Source of the DNA: Gordonia alkaliphila
Lineage (GTDB): Bacteria; Actinomycetota; Actinomycetes; Mycobacteriales; Mycobacteriaceae
Reading direction: 5' to 3'
Length of the DNA: 64,000 nucleotides
Assembly: GCF_023017165.1 (NCBI RefSeq)
Contig: NZ_JALKBW010000001.1
Span: forward strand, 3,100,001 to 3,164,000
Within the stretch, counting starts at the first letter, position 1. Each line of letters opens with the position of its first letter. Shown one piece after another: positions 1 to 12,968 of this stretch. The translations under genes and the position numbers were made by a program. The notes below the pieces were generated by a model. That model worked only from the letters and a program-made list of their open reading frames with translations, had not been told where the DNA came from and ran no database searches.

Positions 1-1
1 G

Positions 2-523
2 TTCTGGCTGTTCCTGATCTGGCTGGGACTGCGCGGCTGGCGCAAGCGCGGCCGCGCCCAGGCGGACCAGCTGGGGGAGCTGCCCGTGGTGCCGGACGAG
101 CTCGGCGAGGTCCTCGACGGACCGGACACCGGCCTGTACGTCGGCAGCACCCTGGCGCCGACCTGGGCCACCCGCGTGGCGGTGAAGGACTTCGGCGACC
201 GCGCGCTGGTCCACTACTCGCGCTACGCGGAGGGCATTCTGCTCGACCGCACCGGCGCGTCGCCGATCTGGATCCCGACCGAGGCGATCACCGCCGTCCG
301 CACCGAGAGCGGCCTGGCCGGAAAGGTGATGAGCCGCGACGGCCTGCTGGCCATCCGCTGGCGACTGCCGTCCGGGGTGGAAGTGGACTCCGGCATCCGC
401 GGCGACGACAAGTCCGTCTACCCGGCCTGGACCACGGCCTACGCGGACATCACCGAACGCACACGCACCGAACTTGACGCCGCTGACGCGGTAGGCACCG
501 AGACGAAGAGGAAGAAAGCATGA
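2..523 (+). CDS. Membrane-anchored hypothetical protein of the pyr operon (5' partial, Rv1382-like)
   Basis: The reading frame is open from the first bases of the window, so the true start lies upstream. The visible N-terminus (FWLFLIWLGLRGWRKRGRAQ) looks like the end of a membrane helix followed by a positive patch, so the rest should be cytoplasmic. The remainder is a compact domain of about 130 residues with no catalytic motif I recognise. Its TGA stop overlaps the carA ATG by ATGA, so it is co-transcribed with carA-carB-pyrF. The position matches the small membrane protein between pyrC and carA in mycobacteria (Rv1382). Its function is unknown; a PH-like membrane protein is only a guess. 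Confidence 0.75.
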   Translation, partial: FWLFLIWLGLRGWRKRGRAQADQLGELPVVPDELGEVLDGPDTGLYVGSTLAPTWATRVAVKDFGDRALVHYSRYAEGILLDRTGASPIWIPTEAITAVRTESGLAGKVMSRDGLLAIRWRLPSGVEVDSGIRGDDKSVYPAWTTAYADITERTRTELDAADAVGTETKRKKA

Positions 524-1694
524 GTAAAGCGGTATTGGTGCTGGAGAACGGCAACATTCACACCGGGCGCAGTTTCGGCGCCGAAGGCGTCACCCTGGGA
601 GAAGCGGTCTTCTGCACCGCGATGACCGGTTACCAGGAGATGCTGACCGACCCGAGCTACCACAAGCAGATCGTGATCTCCACGGCCCCGCAGATCGGCA
701 ACACCGGCTGGAACACCGAGGACGGCGAGAGCCTGCTCGGCAAGCGTTCGCAGGTGCGCTGGTCGGCGGATTTCATCGACCACAAGGACCCGGGCAAGAT
801 CTGGGTGGCCGGCTACGCCGTACGTAACCCCACGGTGCGCGTGTCCAACTGGCGCGCCACCTCCAGCCTCGAGGACGAACTGATCGCCCAGGGCGTCGTC
901 GGTATCGGCGGGATCGACACCCGCGCGGTGGTCCGCCAACTGCGCGAGGTCGGCGCCATGCGCGCCGGCATCTTCTCCGGCGCGGCCGTCACCACCGCCG
1001 AGGACATGCTGGCCCAGGTACGGGCGCAGAGCCCGATGGCCGGCGCCGACCTGGCCGCCGAGGTCAGCACCGAGGACTCGTATGTGGTCGAGGCCGCAGG
1101 CGAGCCCAAGTTCCGCGTCGCCGCCCTGGACCTGGGGATCAAGGCCAACACCCCGCGCATGCTCGCCGCACGCGGCGTGGAGGTGCACATCCTGCCCTCC
1201 GACGCGACGATCGACGACGTGCTCGCCATCGAACCGGACGGCTTCTTCCTGTCCAACGGCCCGGGCGACCCCGCCACCGCCGACGGCGCCGTCGCACTGA
1301 CCCGCGCGGTCCTGAAGGCCGGACTGCCGACCTTCGGTATCTGCTTCGGCAACCAGATCCTCGGCCGCGCGCTCGGCCTGAAGACCTACAAGCTCAAGTT
1401 CGGCCACCGCGGCATCAACATCCCGGTGCTCGACGTCGCCACCGGCGCGGTGGCGATCACCTCGCAGAACCACGGTTTCGCGCTCGAAGGCGAGGCCGGT
1501 GACGAGTTCGACACCGACTTCGGCCGCGGCCGCGTGAGCCACGTCTGCGCCAACGACGGCGTGGTGGAGGGCATCGAGCTGATCGACGGCTCCGCCTTCT
1601 CCGTCCAGTACCACCCCGAAGCCGCGTCCGGGCCGCACGACGCAGCCAACCTCTTCGACAAGTTCGTCGCCGCCATGGAAGGGACCAAGTCCTA

Positions 1695-1695
<1 letters not shown>
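520..1695 (+). CDS. carA: Carbamoyl-phosphate synthase small (glutaminase) subunit
   Basis: CarA hydrolyses glutamine and channels ammonia to CarB, making carbamoyl phosphate for pyrimidines and arginine. The protein has 391 residues, the usual length. The N-terminal CarA-specific domain begins [11 protein letters not shown]. The C-terminal class I amidotransferase domain carries the nucleophile in [10 protein letters not shown] (Cys about 275) and the His-Glu pair in QYHPEA (about 365 and 367). The ATG overlaps the upstream stop and is preceded by GAGGAAG, which fixes the start. Its TAA overlaps the carB ATG (TAATG), implying coupled translation of the two subunits. Confidence 0.98.
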
Positions 1696-5044
<3,349 letters not shown>

Positions 5045-5048
<4 letters not shown>

Positions 5049-5875
5049 GCACCGGCTTCGCCGACCGCTACCGCGCGGCGGTGACCGCCCGCGGTCGCCT
5101 CTGCGCCGGTATCGATCCGCATGCCGCGCTGCTGGAGCAGTGGGGACTGCCGGTGTCGGTCGACGGTCTGCGCGCCTTCGCCGAGGCCGCCGTGGCGGGG
5201 CTGGGCCCCACCGCGGCGGTCATCAAGCCGCAGGTGGCGTTCTTCGAAGCCTTCGGCTCGGCCGGCTTGGCCGTGTTGGAGGAGACCATCGCCGGGTGCA
5301 CGGCGGCCGGCGCGCTGGTGCTGGCCGACGCCAAACGCGGCGACATCGGATCGACGATGGCGGCCTACACCACCGCCTGGCTCGACGACGCCTCACCGCT
5401 GTGCTCGGACGCCGTGACCGTCTCGCCCTACCTCGGTTTCGGCGCCTTGACTCCGGCCGTGGAGCAGTCGCGCGCCACCGATCGCGGGGTCTTCGTGCTG
5501 GCCCGCACGTCCAACCCGGACGGGCAGGCGCTGCAGACCGCGGTCACCGCGGACGAAGCGACCGTGGCCCAGTCGATCGTCGACGCCGCCGCCGCGGTCA
5601 ACGCCGACGGCTCGGCGACCGTGGGCCTGGTGGTCGGCGCGACCCGCGAGCACGGCCTGGACCTGCGCGATCTCGCCGGACCGATCCTGTCGCCCGGGCT
5701 GGGTGCGCAGGGCGCCACGGCGGCAGATCTGGCCGCGATCTTCGGCGACACCGCCGATCTGACGTGGCTGCTGCCGGCCGCCTCGCGCAGCATTCTGGGT
5801 GCGGGCCCCGATCCCGTGGCCCTGGCCGCGGCCACGGCCGCCACCCGTGACGAGATCGAAGCCGCGCTGGGTTAG
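5045..5875 (+). CDS. pyrF: Orotidine 5'-phosphate decarboxylase (type 2, mycobacterial form)
   Basis: PyrF decarboxylates OMP to UMP, the last step of de novo UMP synthesis. The 276-residue product carries the active-site signature [12 protein letters not shown] with the catalytic lysine near residue 97, as in the longer type 2 enzymes of actinobacteria. [11 protein letters not shown] and VGATREHG are further family segments. The GTG start overlaps the carB TGA (GTGA), and initiation there gives [13 protein letters not shown]. It is the last gene of the pyr operon here and converges on the hydrolase gene 20 bases downstream. Confidence 0.97.
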
Positions 5876-5895
5876 GGGAGACCCCCGCGAGGGAG

Positions 5896-6972
5896 CTACA
5901 GGCGTTCCGCGTCCAGCCGGGCGCGGAACGCCGCGATCGCCGGCCAGGTCTGGGCGGCCGCGGCCGCACCCGTCAGCAGCCCGAGGTGGCTGGTCTCAAC
6001 CGTGTGGAACTCCACATGAGCCGATTCGGTGAAGAGTTGCTCACCGTGCCGTACCGCCGCATGACTGGCGATCGCGTCGCGGTGCGAGCCCACCAGGAAG
6101 ATCGGCGCGGTGATCGACGTCAGATCCACCACCGTGTCGTCGAACTCGAGGCGCCCGCGGCTCAGCTCGTCGCGCACGATGAAGTTCACCAGCATCTGCT
6201 GTGCCACCTTGCCCGGATAGCCGGGCAGCGACCGCTGGAACCGGTCGATCACCTGCATGCGCGCCAGCGCCTCCGGGTCGTCGAGGTTCTTCAGGATGTA
6301 CCAGGGCTTCTTCAGTTCGCGTTCCCACGCGAAACCGCGGTACACGGCGCGCACGATGGGCGCGGGAATGCCCGCCAGGGCCCGCAGCGCGTACGTGGCC
6401 GGGCGGCCGCCGGTGGGCGCCAGCAGCGACCGCACCAGCGGATACGGCGGCAGCAGCATGTAGTTCAGGGGAGTGCCGACGGTGATCACCGACCGGATCG
6501 GCAGACTCTTGTCGTGCGCGGCCGTCATCAGACTGACCGTGCCGCCCAGGCTCCAGGCCATCAGGTCCACGGCGTCGCCGCCGGACGCGAAATCGTCGAT
6601 CGTCTCGCCGATCGCGCGCGGTACGAACGTGTCGAAATAGTCCTCGAAACCCAGGTGTCGTTCGGCGCGCGTCACGTCACCGAAGTCCACCACGTAGACC
6701 ACGGTGCCGGTGGACAGCAGGAACTCGACGACCGAATTGCCCGGTGTCACGCCGGGCGCCAAGTCATAGCAGCGCGCCGGCACCGCCAGCGGCGGCACCA
6801 GCAGCACCGGCACGGCGCCGGCCTCGCGTGCGGCGTTCAGCTGCTGGTCAGAGCCGTATCGGAGCAGTCGGGCATGCGGGTGATCGGCGATGACCACCGC
6901 GGTGGAGGCGGTGCGCGGGGCGATGTCGTCGCGGAGCACCCGCGCGAGTGTGGCCAGGTCGGACGCGAGCAT
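5896..6972 (-). CDS. Alpha/beta-fold hydrolase, PhaC-like
   Basis: A 358-residue alpha/beta hydrolase resembling class III poly(hydroxyalkanoate) synthase catalytic subunits and related acyl-transferring hydrolases. Visible features are an oxyanion-hole stretch [16 protein letters not shown], the PhaC-like [22 protein letters not shown], and a nucleophile elbow [11 protein letters not shown] with serine about 141 where true PHA synthases have cysteine. An ester or thioester hydrolase is therefore more likely than a polymerase; the substrate is unknown. There is no signal peptide, so it is probably cytoplasmic. It lies between pyrF and mihF, is divergent from mihF, and is not part of the conserved pyr-mihF neighbourhood, so it is probably a lineage-specific insertion. 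A TAGCCT box eight bases before the ATG suggests a leaderless transcript. Confidence 0.8.
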   Translation of the reverse strand: MLASDLATLARVLRDDIAPRTASTAVVIADHPHARLLRYGSDQQLNAAREAGAVPVLLVPPLAVPARCYDLAPGVTPGNSVVEFLLSTGTVVYVVDFGDVTRAERHLGFEDYFDTFVPRAIGETIDDFASGGDAVDLMAWSLGGTVSLMTAAHDKSLPIRSVITVGTPLNYMLLPPYPLVRSLLAPTGGRPATYALRALAGIPAPIVRAVYRGFAWERELKKPWYILKNLDDPEALARMQVIDRFQRSLPGYPGKVAQQMLVNFIVRDELSRGRLEFDDTVVDLTSITAPIFLVGSHRDAIASHAAVRHGEQLFTESAHVEFHTVETSHLGLLTGAAAAAQTWPAIAAFRARLDAERL

Positions 6973-6980
6973 GGTGCACG

Positions 6981-6986
6981 AGGCTA
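6981..6986 (-). promoter_or_regulatory. Probable -10 box of the PhaC-like hydrolase
   Basis: On the minus strand TAGCCT lies eight bases before the ATG at 6972. This fits the actinobacterial TANNNT -10 consensus with transcription starting at or next to the start codon. No clear Shine-Dalgarno precedes this ATG. Confidence 0.4.
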
Positions 6987-7118
6987 CTCGGCGGGCGGTT
7001 CGTTCGACGCGCCCGGGGCGGTAGTCGCCGAGAACGCCGCGACGGGGTACCGTCGCTCCTGGTCATGACGCGAATGGATACACTCGTCGTGAAGTACCGC
7101 CGGTCCGCCGGGCCGCGG

Positions 7119-7147
7119 TGCACAGCCACCCGGCGCTCGTATAGCGT
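7119..7147 (+). promoter_or_regulatory. Probable promoter of mihF
   Basis: TGCACA (7119-7124, four of six matches to TTGACA) is separated by exactly 17 bases from TAGCGT (7142-7147). Transcription would start near 7154, giving a leader of about 38 bases that contains the GGCGGAGG ribosome-binding site ahead of the mihF GTG. A second -10-like TACACT lies at 7079-7084 without an obvious partner. Confidence 0.4.
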
Positions 7148-7191
7148 CGGTGGACCACACCGAACCAAGACCAACGAAAGGCGGAGGAACC

Positions 7192-7506
7192 GTGGCTCTT
7201 CCCCAGTTGACAGACGAGCAGCGTGCGGCCGCACTGCAGAAGGCAGCCGAGGCACGTCGCGTCCGCGCCGAGCTCAAGGAGCGCCTCAAGCGCGGCGGCA
7301 CCGACCTCAAGCAGGTCCTGGCCGACGCCGAGGAGAACGAGATCCTGGGCAAGATGAAGGTCTCCGCTCTGCTGGAGGCGCTGCCCAAGGTGGGCAAGGT
7401 CAAGGCGCAGGAGATCATGACCGAGCTGGAGATCGCTCCGACTCGTCGTCTGCGTGGCCTGGGCGACCGTCAGCGCAAGGCTCTGCTCGAGAAGTTCAGC
7501 TCCTGA
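7192..7506 (+). CDS. mihF: Mycobacterial-type integration host factor
   Basis: mIHF is a small nucleoid protein specific to actinobacteria. It compacts DNA and is needed for phage L5 integration in mycobacteria. From the GTG at 7192 the product is 104 residues, the typical length, beginning [20 protein letters not shown]. The core contains [21 protein letters not shown], a helix-two-turn-helix that contacts DNA, followed by the basic [20 protein letters not shown]. An upstream GTG at 7150 would add 14 non-conserved residues. The GGCGGAGG site just before 7192 decides for the shorter form. gmk follows three bases later. Confidence 0.95.
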   Translation: MALPQLTDEQRAAALQKAAEARRVRAELKERLKRGGTDLKQVLADAEENEILGKMKVSALLEALPKVGKVKAQEIMTELEIAPTRRLRGLGDRQRKALLEKFSS

Positions 7507-7508
7507 GC

Positions 7509-8114
7509 GTGCCCGCTGAGCAATCCGCACAGGATTCCCCGTCGAGGGGCCGACTGGTTGTACTGGTCGGCCCCTCGGCTGTTGGGAAGTCGACCGTGGT
7601 GGCCCGCCTCCGCGAACTGCTCCCGGAGCTGGTCTTCTCGGTGTCGGCGACGACCCGCGATCCGCGGCCCGGCGAAGTGGACGGTCGCGACTACTACTTC
7701 GTGGCCCGCCCGGCCTTCGACGCGATGATCGAGAACGACGAGCTGCTCGAATGGGCCGACATCCACGGGGGTCTGCAGCGTTCGGGTACCCCGGCCGCGC
7801 CGGTGCGCGCCGCCCTGGAACACGGTGACCCCGTGCTGGTAGAAGTCGACCTCGTCGGCTCCCGCCTGGTCCGGCAGCAGATGCCCGAAGCGATCATGGT
7901 GTTCCTGGCGCCCCCGAGCTGGGAGGAGCTGGAACGCCGCCTGCTGGGCCGCGGGACGGAAAGCCCGGAGGCCCGTGCGCGCCGACTGGAGACGGCCCGC
8001 GTCGAGATGGACGCCATCGGCGAATTCGGACACGTCGTCGTGAACGACGATGTCGACGCTTCGGCCCGCCAGTTGCTAAACTTGCTGATCGGCCCCGCTG
8101 CGGGCCGTACATAA
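7509..8114 (+). CDS. gmk: Guanylate kinase
   Basis: Phosphorylates GMP/dGMP to GDP/dGDP with ATP. The 201-residue protein starts at GTG 7509. The P-loop GPSAVGKST occupies residues 21-29, followed by the GMP-binding [21 protein letters not shown] and the lid around [20 protein letters not shown]. It is three bases after mihF and twenty before rpoZ, the usual actinobacterial order. A perfect 11-bp inverted repeat covers codons 12-23 and includes the start of the P-loop; it could form a hairpin early in the message. Confidence 0.97.
   Translation: MPAEQSAQDSPSRGRLVVLVGPSAVGKSTVVARLRELLPELVFSVSATTRDPRPGEVDGRDYYFVARPAFDAMIENDELLEWADIHGGLQRSGTPAAPVRAALEHGDPVLVEVDLVGSRLVRQQMPEAIMVFLAPPSWEELERRLLGRGTESPEARARRLETARVEMDAIGEFGHVVVNDDVDASARQLLNLLIGPAAGRT
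7544..7576 (+). repeat. Perfect 11-bp inverted repeat inside the gmk 5' coding region
   Basis: GAGGGGCCGAC (7544-7554) and GTCGGCCCCTC (7566-7576) are exact reverse complements flanking an 11-base loop. The stem is GC-rich and lies 35 bases after the gmk start, 38 bases after the mihF stop. No T-tract follows, so it is not a canonical intrinsic terminator. It may stabilise the mihF 3' end or modulate gmk expression, or be a by-product of encoding Arg-Gly-Arg-Leu and Val-Gly-Pro-Ser. Confidence 0.6.
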
Positions 8115-8134
8115 CGAACGTTGGAGAGACAAGC

Positions 8135-8431
8135 GTGAGCACCGAAACCGAGATCGACGTCGATCTCGTCGAAGAAACCGTCTACGACACCCCGCAGGGC
8201 ATCACCGATCCGCCCATCGACGAACTGCTCGACCGTGCGTCGTCCAAGTACGCGCTGGCCATCTACGCCGCCAAGCGTGCCCGCCAGATCAACGACTACT
8301 ACAACCAGCTGGCCGAGGGCCTGATGGAGTACGTCGGACCGCTGGTGGAGCCGGGCGTGCACGAGAAGCCGCTGTCGATCGCGCTGCGCGAGATCCACGC
8401 GGACCTGCTCGAGCACACCGAAGGCGAGTAG
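8135..8431 (+). CDS. rpoZ: RNA polymerase omega subunit
   Basis: Omega binds the beta' C-terminus and assists RNA polymerase assembly. The 98-residue protein has the actinobacterial omega core: [21 protein letters not shown], then [16 protein letters not shown], then the conserved end [21 protein letters not shown]. The GTG at 8135 is preceded by TTGGAGAGA. It lies between gmk and coaBC, as in other mycolic-acid bacteria. Confidence 0.97.
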   Translation: MSTETEIDVDLVEETVYDTPQGITDPPIDELLDRASSKYALAIYAAKRARQINDYYNQLAEGLMEYVGPLVEPGVHEKPLSIALREIHADLLEHTEGE

Positions 8432-8437
8432 TCCTCG

Positions 8438-9664
8438 TTGCACGTCATCGTCGGAGTCGGCGGCGGCATCGCGGCCTACAAAGTGTGTTCGGTCATTCGG
8501 CATTTCACCGAAGCCGGCCACGATGTACGCGTGATGCCGACCCGTTCGGCCTTGAACTTCGTCGGCGCCGCCACCTTCGAGGCGCTGTCGGGTAATCCCG
8601 TCACCACCGAGGTCTTCGACGACGTCGACGAGGTGGCGCACGTGGCCCTCGGTCGGCAGGCCGACCTGGTGGTGATCGCCCCGGCGACCGCCGACCTGAT
8701 GGCCCGCGCGGCCGCCGGTCGCGCCGACGATCTGCTCACCGCCTCGCTGCTGACCGCGCGGTGCCCGGTGATGTTCGTGCCCGCCATGCATACCGAGATG
8801 TGGGAGCACCCCGCGACCGTCGCCAACGTCGCGACGTTGCGTGCCCACGGCTCGACGGTCCTCACCCCGGCGTCGGGTCGGTTGACCGGCGCCGACACCG
8901 GTGCGGGCCGCCTGCCCGAGCCGACCGAGATCGGTCTGCTCGGCGACCTGCTGCTGACCCGCCCCGACGCCCTGCCCTACGACCTGTCCGGGGTGCGCGT
9001 CCTGATCAGCGCCGGCGGCACCCGCGAGGCGCTGGATCCGGTCCGCTACCTGGGCAATCACAGTTCCGGCAAGCAGGGCTACGCCCTCGCCCGGGTCGCC
9101 GCCCAGCGCGGCGCCACCGTCACGCTGGTCTCCGGTGCCGTCAGCGAACCCGGCGCTCCCGCGGCGCTCGATATCGTGCACGTCGACTCGGCGGTGGAGC
9201 TCAGCAGCGAGATGAACGCTCGCGCCGCCGACTCCGACGTGATCATCATGGCCGCTGCCGTGGCGGACTTCCGCCCCGTCGGCGTGGCCGGCGCCAAGAT
9301 CAAGAAGGGCGCCGAAGGTCCGGCGCCCATCGCACTGACCACCAACCCGGACATCCTCGCGGGACTGGTGCGCTCGCGTACTGCGGCGCAGATCCCGTCG
9401 TCGACGGTCATCGTCGGATTCGCGGCCGAGACCGGCGACGCCGACGGCGGCGTTCTCGATCACGGCCGGGCCAAACTGCGCCGCAAGGGGTGCGACGTCC
9501 TCGTGGTGAACGCGGTCGGCGACGGCCGCGCCTTCGGCACCGCCGACAACTCCGGATGGCTGTTGCGCGCGGATGGTACCGAAACTGGATTGCCTTATGG
9601 CTCAAAGACATTGATGGCGAGCAGAATCCTTGACGAAGTCGCCGCTCTCGTGCCAGATAGGTAG
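8438..9664 (+). CDS. coaBC: Bifunctional phosphopantothenoylcysteine decarboxylase / phosphopantothenate-cysteine ligase
   Basis: CoaBC (Dfp) joins cysteine to 4'-phosphopantothenate and decarboxylates the product, two steps of coenzyme A synthesis. The 408 residues split into an N-terminal FMN-binding CoaC flavoprotein ([18 protein letters not shown], then [15 protein letters not shown]) and, from about residue 184, the CoaB ligase ([20 protein letters not shown], then NHSSGKQG). The start is a TTG at 8438, six bases after the rpoZ stop; it fits the conserved N-terminus and no ATG or GTG is better placed. Confidence 0.96.
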   Translation: MHVIVGVGGGIAAYKVCSVIRHFTEAGHDVRVMPTRSALNFVGAATFEALSGNPVTTEVFDDVDEVAHVALGRQADLVVIAPATADLMARAAAGRADDLLTASLLTARCPVMFVPAMHTEMWEHPATVANVATLRAHGSTVLTPASGRLTGADTGAGRLPEPTEIGLLGDLLLTRPDALPYDLSGVRVLISAGGTREALDPVRYLGNHSSGKQGYALARVAAQRGATVTLVSGAVSEPGAPAALDIVHVDSAVELSSEMNARAADSDVIIMAAAVADFRPVGVAGAKIKKGAEGPAPIALTTNPDILAGLVRSRTAAQIPSSTVIVGFAAETGDADGGVLDHGRAKLRRKGCDVLVVNAVGDGRAFGTADNSGWLLRADGTETGLPYGSKTLMASRILDEVAALVPDR

Positions 9665-9732
9665 TGTTCGGCTGTTTCCGCCGCGCTCCACCCCGTACTT
9701 TTCCGCTTTTTTCTTTATTCCGAGAGGAACCG

Positions 9733-10950
9733 ATGACTGCGTCAGCGTCCCGCCTGTTCACCAGCGAGTCCGTCACCGAAGGGCATCCGGACAAGATCTG
9801 TGATGCGATCAGCGACGCCATCCTGGACGCGCTGCTCGAGCAGGATCCGAACGCCAAGGTGGCCGTGGAGACCCTGGTCACCACCGGTCAGGTGCACGTG
9901 GCCGGCGAGGTGAACACCACCGCCTACGCCGACATCCCCACCATCGTTCGCGAGAAGATTCTGGAGATCGGCTACGACTCGTCGACCAAGGGCTTCGACG
10001 GCGCCTCGTGCGGCGTGAACGTGGCCATCGGTGCGCAGTCGCCGGAGATCGCGCAGGGTCTGACCGACTCGCACGAGAAGCAGACCGGCACCCACGCCGA
10101 CGAGCTGGACCTGCAGGGCGCCGGCGACCAGGGCCTGATGTTCGGGTACGCGACCGCCGAGACCCCGGAACTGATGCCGCTGCCGATCGCGCTGGCGCAC
10201 CGCCTGTCGCGTCGTCTCACCGAGGTCCGCAAGACCGGCCTGCTGCCGTACCTGCGCCCGGACGGCAAGACGCAGGTCACCATCGAGTACGCCGACGACG
10301 TCCCGGTCCGCCTGGACACCGTGGTGCTCTCCACCCAGCACGCCGCCGACATCGACATCGCCGGCATGCTGACCCCGGACATCGCCAAGCACGTGCTGGA
10401 GCCGGTCTTCGCCGAGCTGGATCTGCCGACCCCGCTGGACACCGCCAACCCGCGCCTGCTGGTGAACCCGACCGGCAGCTTCGTGCTGGGCGGCCCGATG
10501 GGCGACGCCGGTCTGACCGGCCGCAAGATCATCGTCGACACCTACGGCGGCATGGCCCGCCACGGCGGCGGCGCCTTCTCCGGCAAGGATCCCTCGAAGG
10601 TGGACCGCAGCGCTGCCTACGCGATGCGTTGGGTCGCCAAGAACGCGGTCGCCGCGGGCCTGGCCAAGCGCATCGAGGTGCAGGTGGCCTACGCCATCGG
10701 CAAGGCCGCTCCGGTGGGGCTGTTCGTGGAGACCTTCGGTACCGAGAACGTCGACCCGGGCACCATCGCGAAGGCGATCTCCGAGGTCTTCGACCTGCGT
10801 CCGGCCGCCATCGTGCGCGACCTGGACCTGCTGCGTCCGATCTACGCGCCGACCGCGGCCTACGGGCACTTCGGCCGGACCGACGTCGAACTGCCGTGGG
10901 AGCAGACCAACCGCGTCGCCGAGCTGCGCGCGGCCGCAGGCATCGCCTGA
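9733..10950 (+). CDS. metK: S-adenosylmethionine synthetase
   Basis: Makes S-adenosylmethionine from methionine and ATP. The 405-residue protein shows [21 protein letters not shown] at the N-terminus (HPDK substrate loop), the [12 protein letters not shown] signature near residue 130, and the P-loop-like [19 protein letters not shown]. The open frame extends back to 9664, but GAGAGGAAC before ATG 9733 and the conserved [13 protein letters not shown] start fix the beginning. The 68 bases between coaBC and metK are pyrimidine-rich and hold no SAM riboswitch I can recognise. Confidence 0.98.
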   Translation: MTASASRLFTSESVTEGHPDKICDAISDAILDALLEQDPNAKVAVETLVTTGQVHVAGEVNTTAYADIPTIVREKILEIGYDSSTKGFDGASCGVNVAIGAQSPEIAQGLTDSHEKQTGTHADELDLQGAGDQGLMFGYATAETPELMPLPIALAHRLSRRLTEVRKTGLLPYLRPDGKTQVTIEYADDVPVRLDTVVLSTQHAADIDIAGMLTPDIAKHVLEPVFAELDLPTPLDTANPRLLVNPTGSFVLGGPMGDAGLTGRKIIVDTYGGMARHGGGAFSGKDPSKVDRSAAYAMRWVAKNAVAAGLAKRIEVQVAYAIGKAAPVGLFVETFGTENVDPGTIAKAISEVFDLRPAAIVRDLDLLRPIYAPTAAYGHFGRTDVELPWEQTNRVAELRAAAGIA

Positions 10951-10969
10951 CCCTTTCGGGGAGCAAGGC

Positions 10970-12967
10970 GTGAGCACCAATCAGCGCCTGCCCGCAACCG
11001 AGCATCCGGTGGCCCGCGTGCTGCCGATGCTCGGTTTGGCGCATCTGGACCGCCCGTTCGACTACCTCGTCGATCAGGCGATGGACGCCGACGCCCAGCC
11101 GGGCACTCGCGTGCGGATCCGGTTCGCGGGACGGCTGGTCGACGGCTACCTCCTGGAGCGGCGCGCGAGCAGCGATCACGGCGGCAAGCTCGCCTGGCTG
11201 GAGCGGGTCGTGTCGCCCGAGCAGGTGCTCACCCCGGAGTTGGTCGAACTCACCCATGCGGTGGCCGAGCGGTATGCGGGCACCACGCCCGACGTGGTGC
11301 GGCTGGCGGTGCCACCGCGCCACGCTCGCGTAGAGAAGGCCGAGCCCGTGCCGCCGCCGGCCACCGAGCCCGTCGAAGCCGAGCTGAGCGGGTGGACCGC
11401 CTACGACGGCGGCGGCGACTTCCTGACCGCGCTGCGCGACGGGCTGCACCCGCGCGTGGCGTGGCAGGCGCGCCCCGGCGAGGACGTCGCGACCCGACTG
11501 GCGGAACTGGCCACCGTGGTGGCCGCGACCGGGCGGGGCGTGGTGATCGTGGTGCCCGACCAGCGCGATCTGGACCGGCTCGAACACGCCTGCGCGGAGC
11601 TGCTCGGCGACTGGTGCGTCACCCTGGCCGCCGGGCTGGGGCCCACCGCCCGCTACCGCCGCTGGCTGCGCGTGCTGCGCGGCTCGGCGCGCGTGGTGAT
11701 CGGGACGCGCAGCGCCGTCTTCGCCCCGGTCCGGAATCTCGGGCTCACGGTGATCTTCGACGACGGCGATCCCAGCCTCGACGAGCCGCGCGCGCCGTAC
11801 CCGCATCCCCGCGAGGTGGCGGTGCTCCGCGCCCACCAGACCGCGTCGGCACTCGTGATCGGCGGCTTCGCGCGGACCGCCGAAGCCCAGGCCCTCGTCG
11901 AATCCGGCTGGGCGCGCAACCTGGTCGCCGCGCGCGACGTGGTCCGCGGCGACATGCCCCGCATCGAGGGCGTCTCCGACGACGACCGGCGCATCGCCGG
12001 CGACCCGCTGGCCCGCTCCGCCCGTATCCCGAACATCGCCTTCGCCGCGGCACGTCGTGCGCTGGCGCAGGACCGGCCGGTGCTGTTCAGCGTGCCGCGG
12101 CGCGGCTACCTGCCGTCGGTGGCGTGCGGGCGGTGCCGCGAGGACGCCCGCTGTCGTCGGTGTCACGGTCCGCTGCAGATGAATGAGCGCGGCGACCTGT
12201 CGTGCCGCTGGTGCGGTCGCCCGGAGAACCGCTTCGTGTGTCCCAATTGCGGCGGCACCGTGGTCCGGGCCCGGATGGTGGGGGACAAGCGCACCGCCGA
12301 GGAACTGGGCCGCGCCTTCGTCGGCGTACCGGTCCTCACCTCGGCCGGCGACAAGATCGTCGACGATGTCCCGGCCGGTGCGCGGGTCGTGGTGGCCACC
12401 CCGGGCGCCGCGCCGCGCGCCGAGGGCGGCTACGGCGCGGCGGTGCTGCTGGACACGTGGGCGCAGCTGGACCGGCAGGATCTGCGGGCCGGCGAAGAAG
12501 CGGTCCGCGCGTGGATGGCGGTGGCCACGCTGGTGCGGCCGCACACCGACGGCGGACGGGTGGTGATCGTCGCCGATGCCGCGTTGACGCCGGTGCAGGC
12601 GCTGGTGCGCTGGGACCCCGTCGGTTTCTCTGGGCACGAGCTCGGCCTGCGGCGGGAGCTGGCCTTCCCGCCCGCGGTGACCATGGCGTCGATCGACGGC
12701 CCACCCGCCGCCGTCGCGGCCTTCCTCGGCATGCTGGAACTGCCCGCCGGTGTGCAGCAACTCGGCCCGGTCCCGCTCCCACTCGGGGTGCGTGCACCGG
12801 CCGGTCTGGACCCCACCGACGGGATCGAACGGGTGCTGCTGCGCACCGCCCGCGAACACGGCCGGGGGCTGGCGGCGGCGCTGCGGGCGGCCCAGGTGGT
12901 GCGGCACGCCCGGCACGAGGACACCGCGGGTATCCGCGTGCAGGTGGACCCGCCTACCATCGGTTGA
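10970..12967 (+). CDS. priA: Probable replication restart protein PriA (helicase motifs degenerate)
   Basis: A 665-residue PriA-family primosomal protein. The N-terminal 3'-DNA-binding region begins VARVLPMLGLAHLDRPFDYLV. An eight-cysteine zinc module spans about residues 386-432 (ACGRCREDARCRRC, then LSCRWCGRPENRFVCPNCGG). The Walker A GxGKT of enterobacterial PriA is absent and the DEEH position reads FDDGDPS. Actinobacterial PriA proteins lack recognisable helicase motifs, so it probably acts in primosome assembly without unwinding. GTG 10970 follows GGGGAGCAAGG. fmt starts two bases after its stop. Confidence 0.9.
   Translation: MSTNQRLPATEHPVARVLPMLGLAHLDRPFDYLVDQAMDADAQPGTRVRIRFAGRLVDGYLLERRASSDHGGKLAWLERVVSPEQVLTPELVELTHAVAERYAGTTPDVVRLAVPPRHARVEKAEPVPPPATEPVEAELSGWTAYDGGGDFLTALRDGLHPRVAWQARPGEDVATRLAELATVVAATGRGVVIVVPDQRDLDRLEHACAELLGDWCVTLAAGLGPTARYRRWLRVLRGSARVVIGTRSAVFAPVRNLGLTVIFDDGDPSLDEPRAPYPHPREVAVLRAHQTASALVIGGFARTAEAQALVESGWARNLVAARDVVRGDMPRIEGVSDDDRRIAGDPLARSARIPNIAFAAARRALAQDRPVLFSVPRRGYLPSVACGRCREDARCRRCHGPLQMNERGDLSCRWCGRPENRFVCPNCGGTVVRARMVGDKRTAEELGRAFVGVPVLTSAGDKIVDDVPAGARVVVATPGAAPRAEGGYGAAVLLDTWAQLDRQDLRAGEEAVRAWMAVATLVRPHTDGGRVVIVADAALTPVQALVRWDPVGFSGHELGLRRELAFPPAVTMASIDGPPAAVAAFLGMLELPAGVQQLGPVPLPLGVRAPAGLDPTDGIERVLLRTAREHGRGLAAALRAAQVVRHARHEDTAGIRVQVDPPTIG
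12955..12960 (+). promoter_or_regulatory. Possible internal -10 box for fmt
   Basis: TACCAT within the last codons of priA lies eight bases before the fmt ATG, matching the TANNNT-to-start spacing seen at many genes here. fmt has no evident Shine-Dalgarno (CGGTTGAC precedes it), so a leaderless internal transcript is plausible. Confidence 0.3.
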
Positions 12968-12968
12968 C

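Noticed and set aside
9664..9732. Possible SAM riboswitch ahead of metK.
   Set aside because: The 68-base gap is pyrimidine-rich and too short for any SAM aptamer; no conserved blocks are visible.
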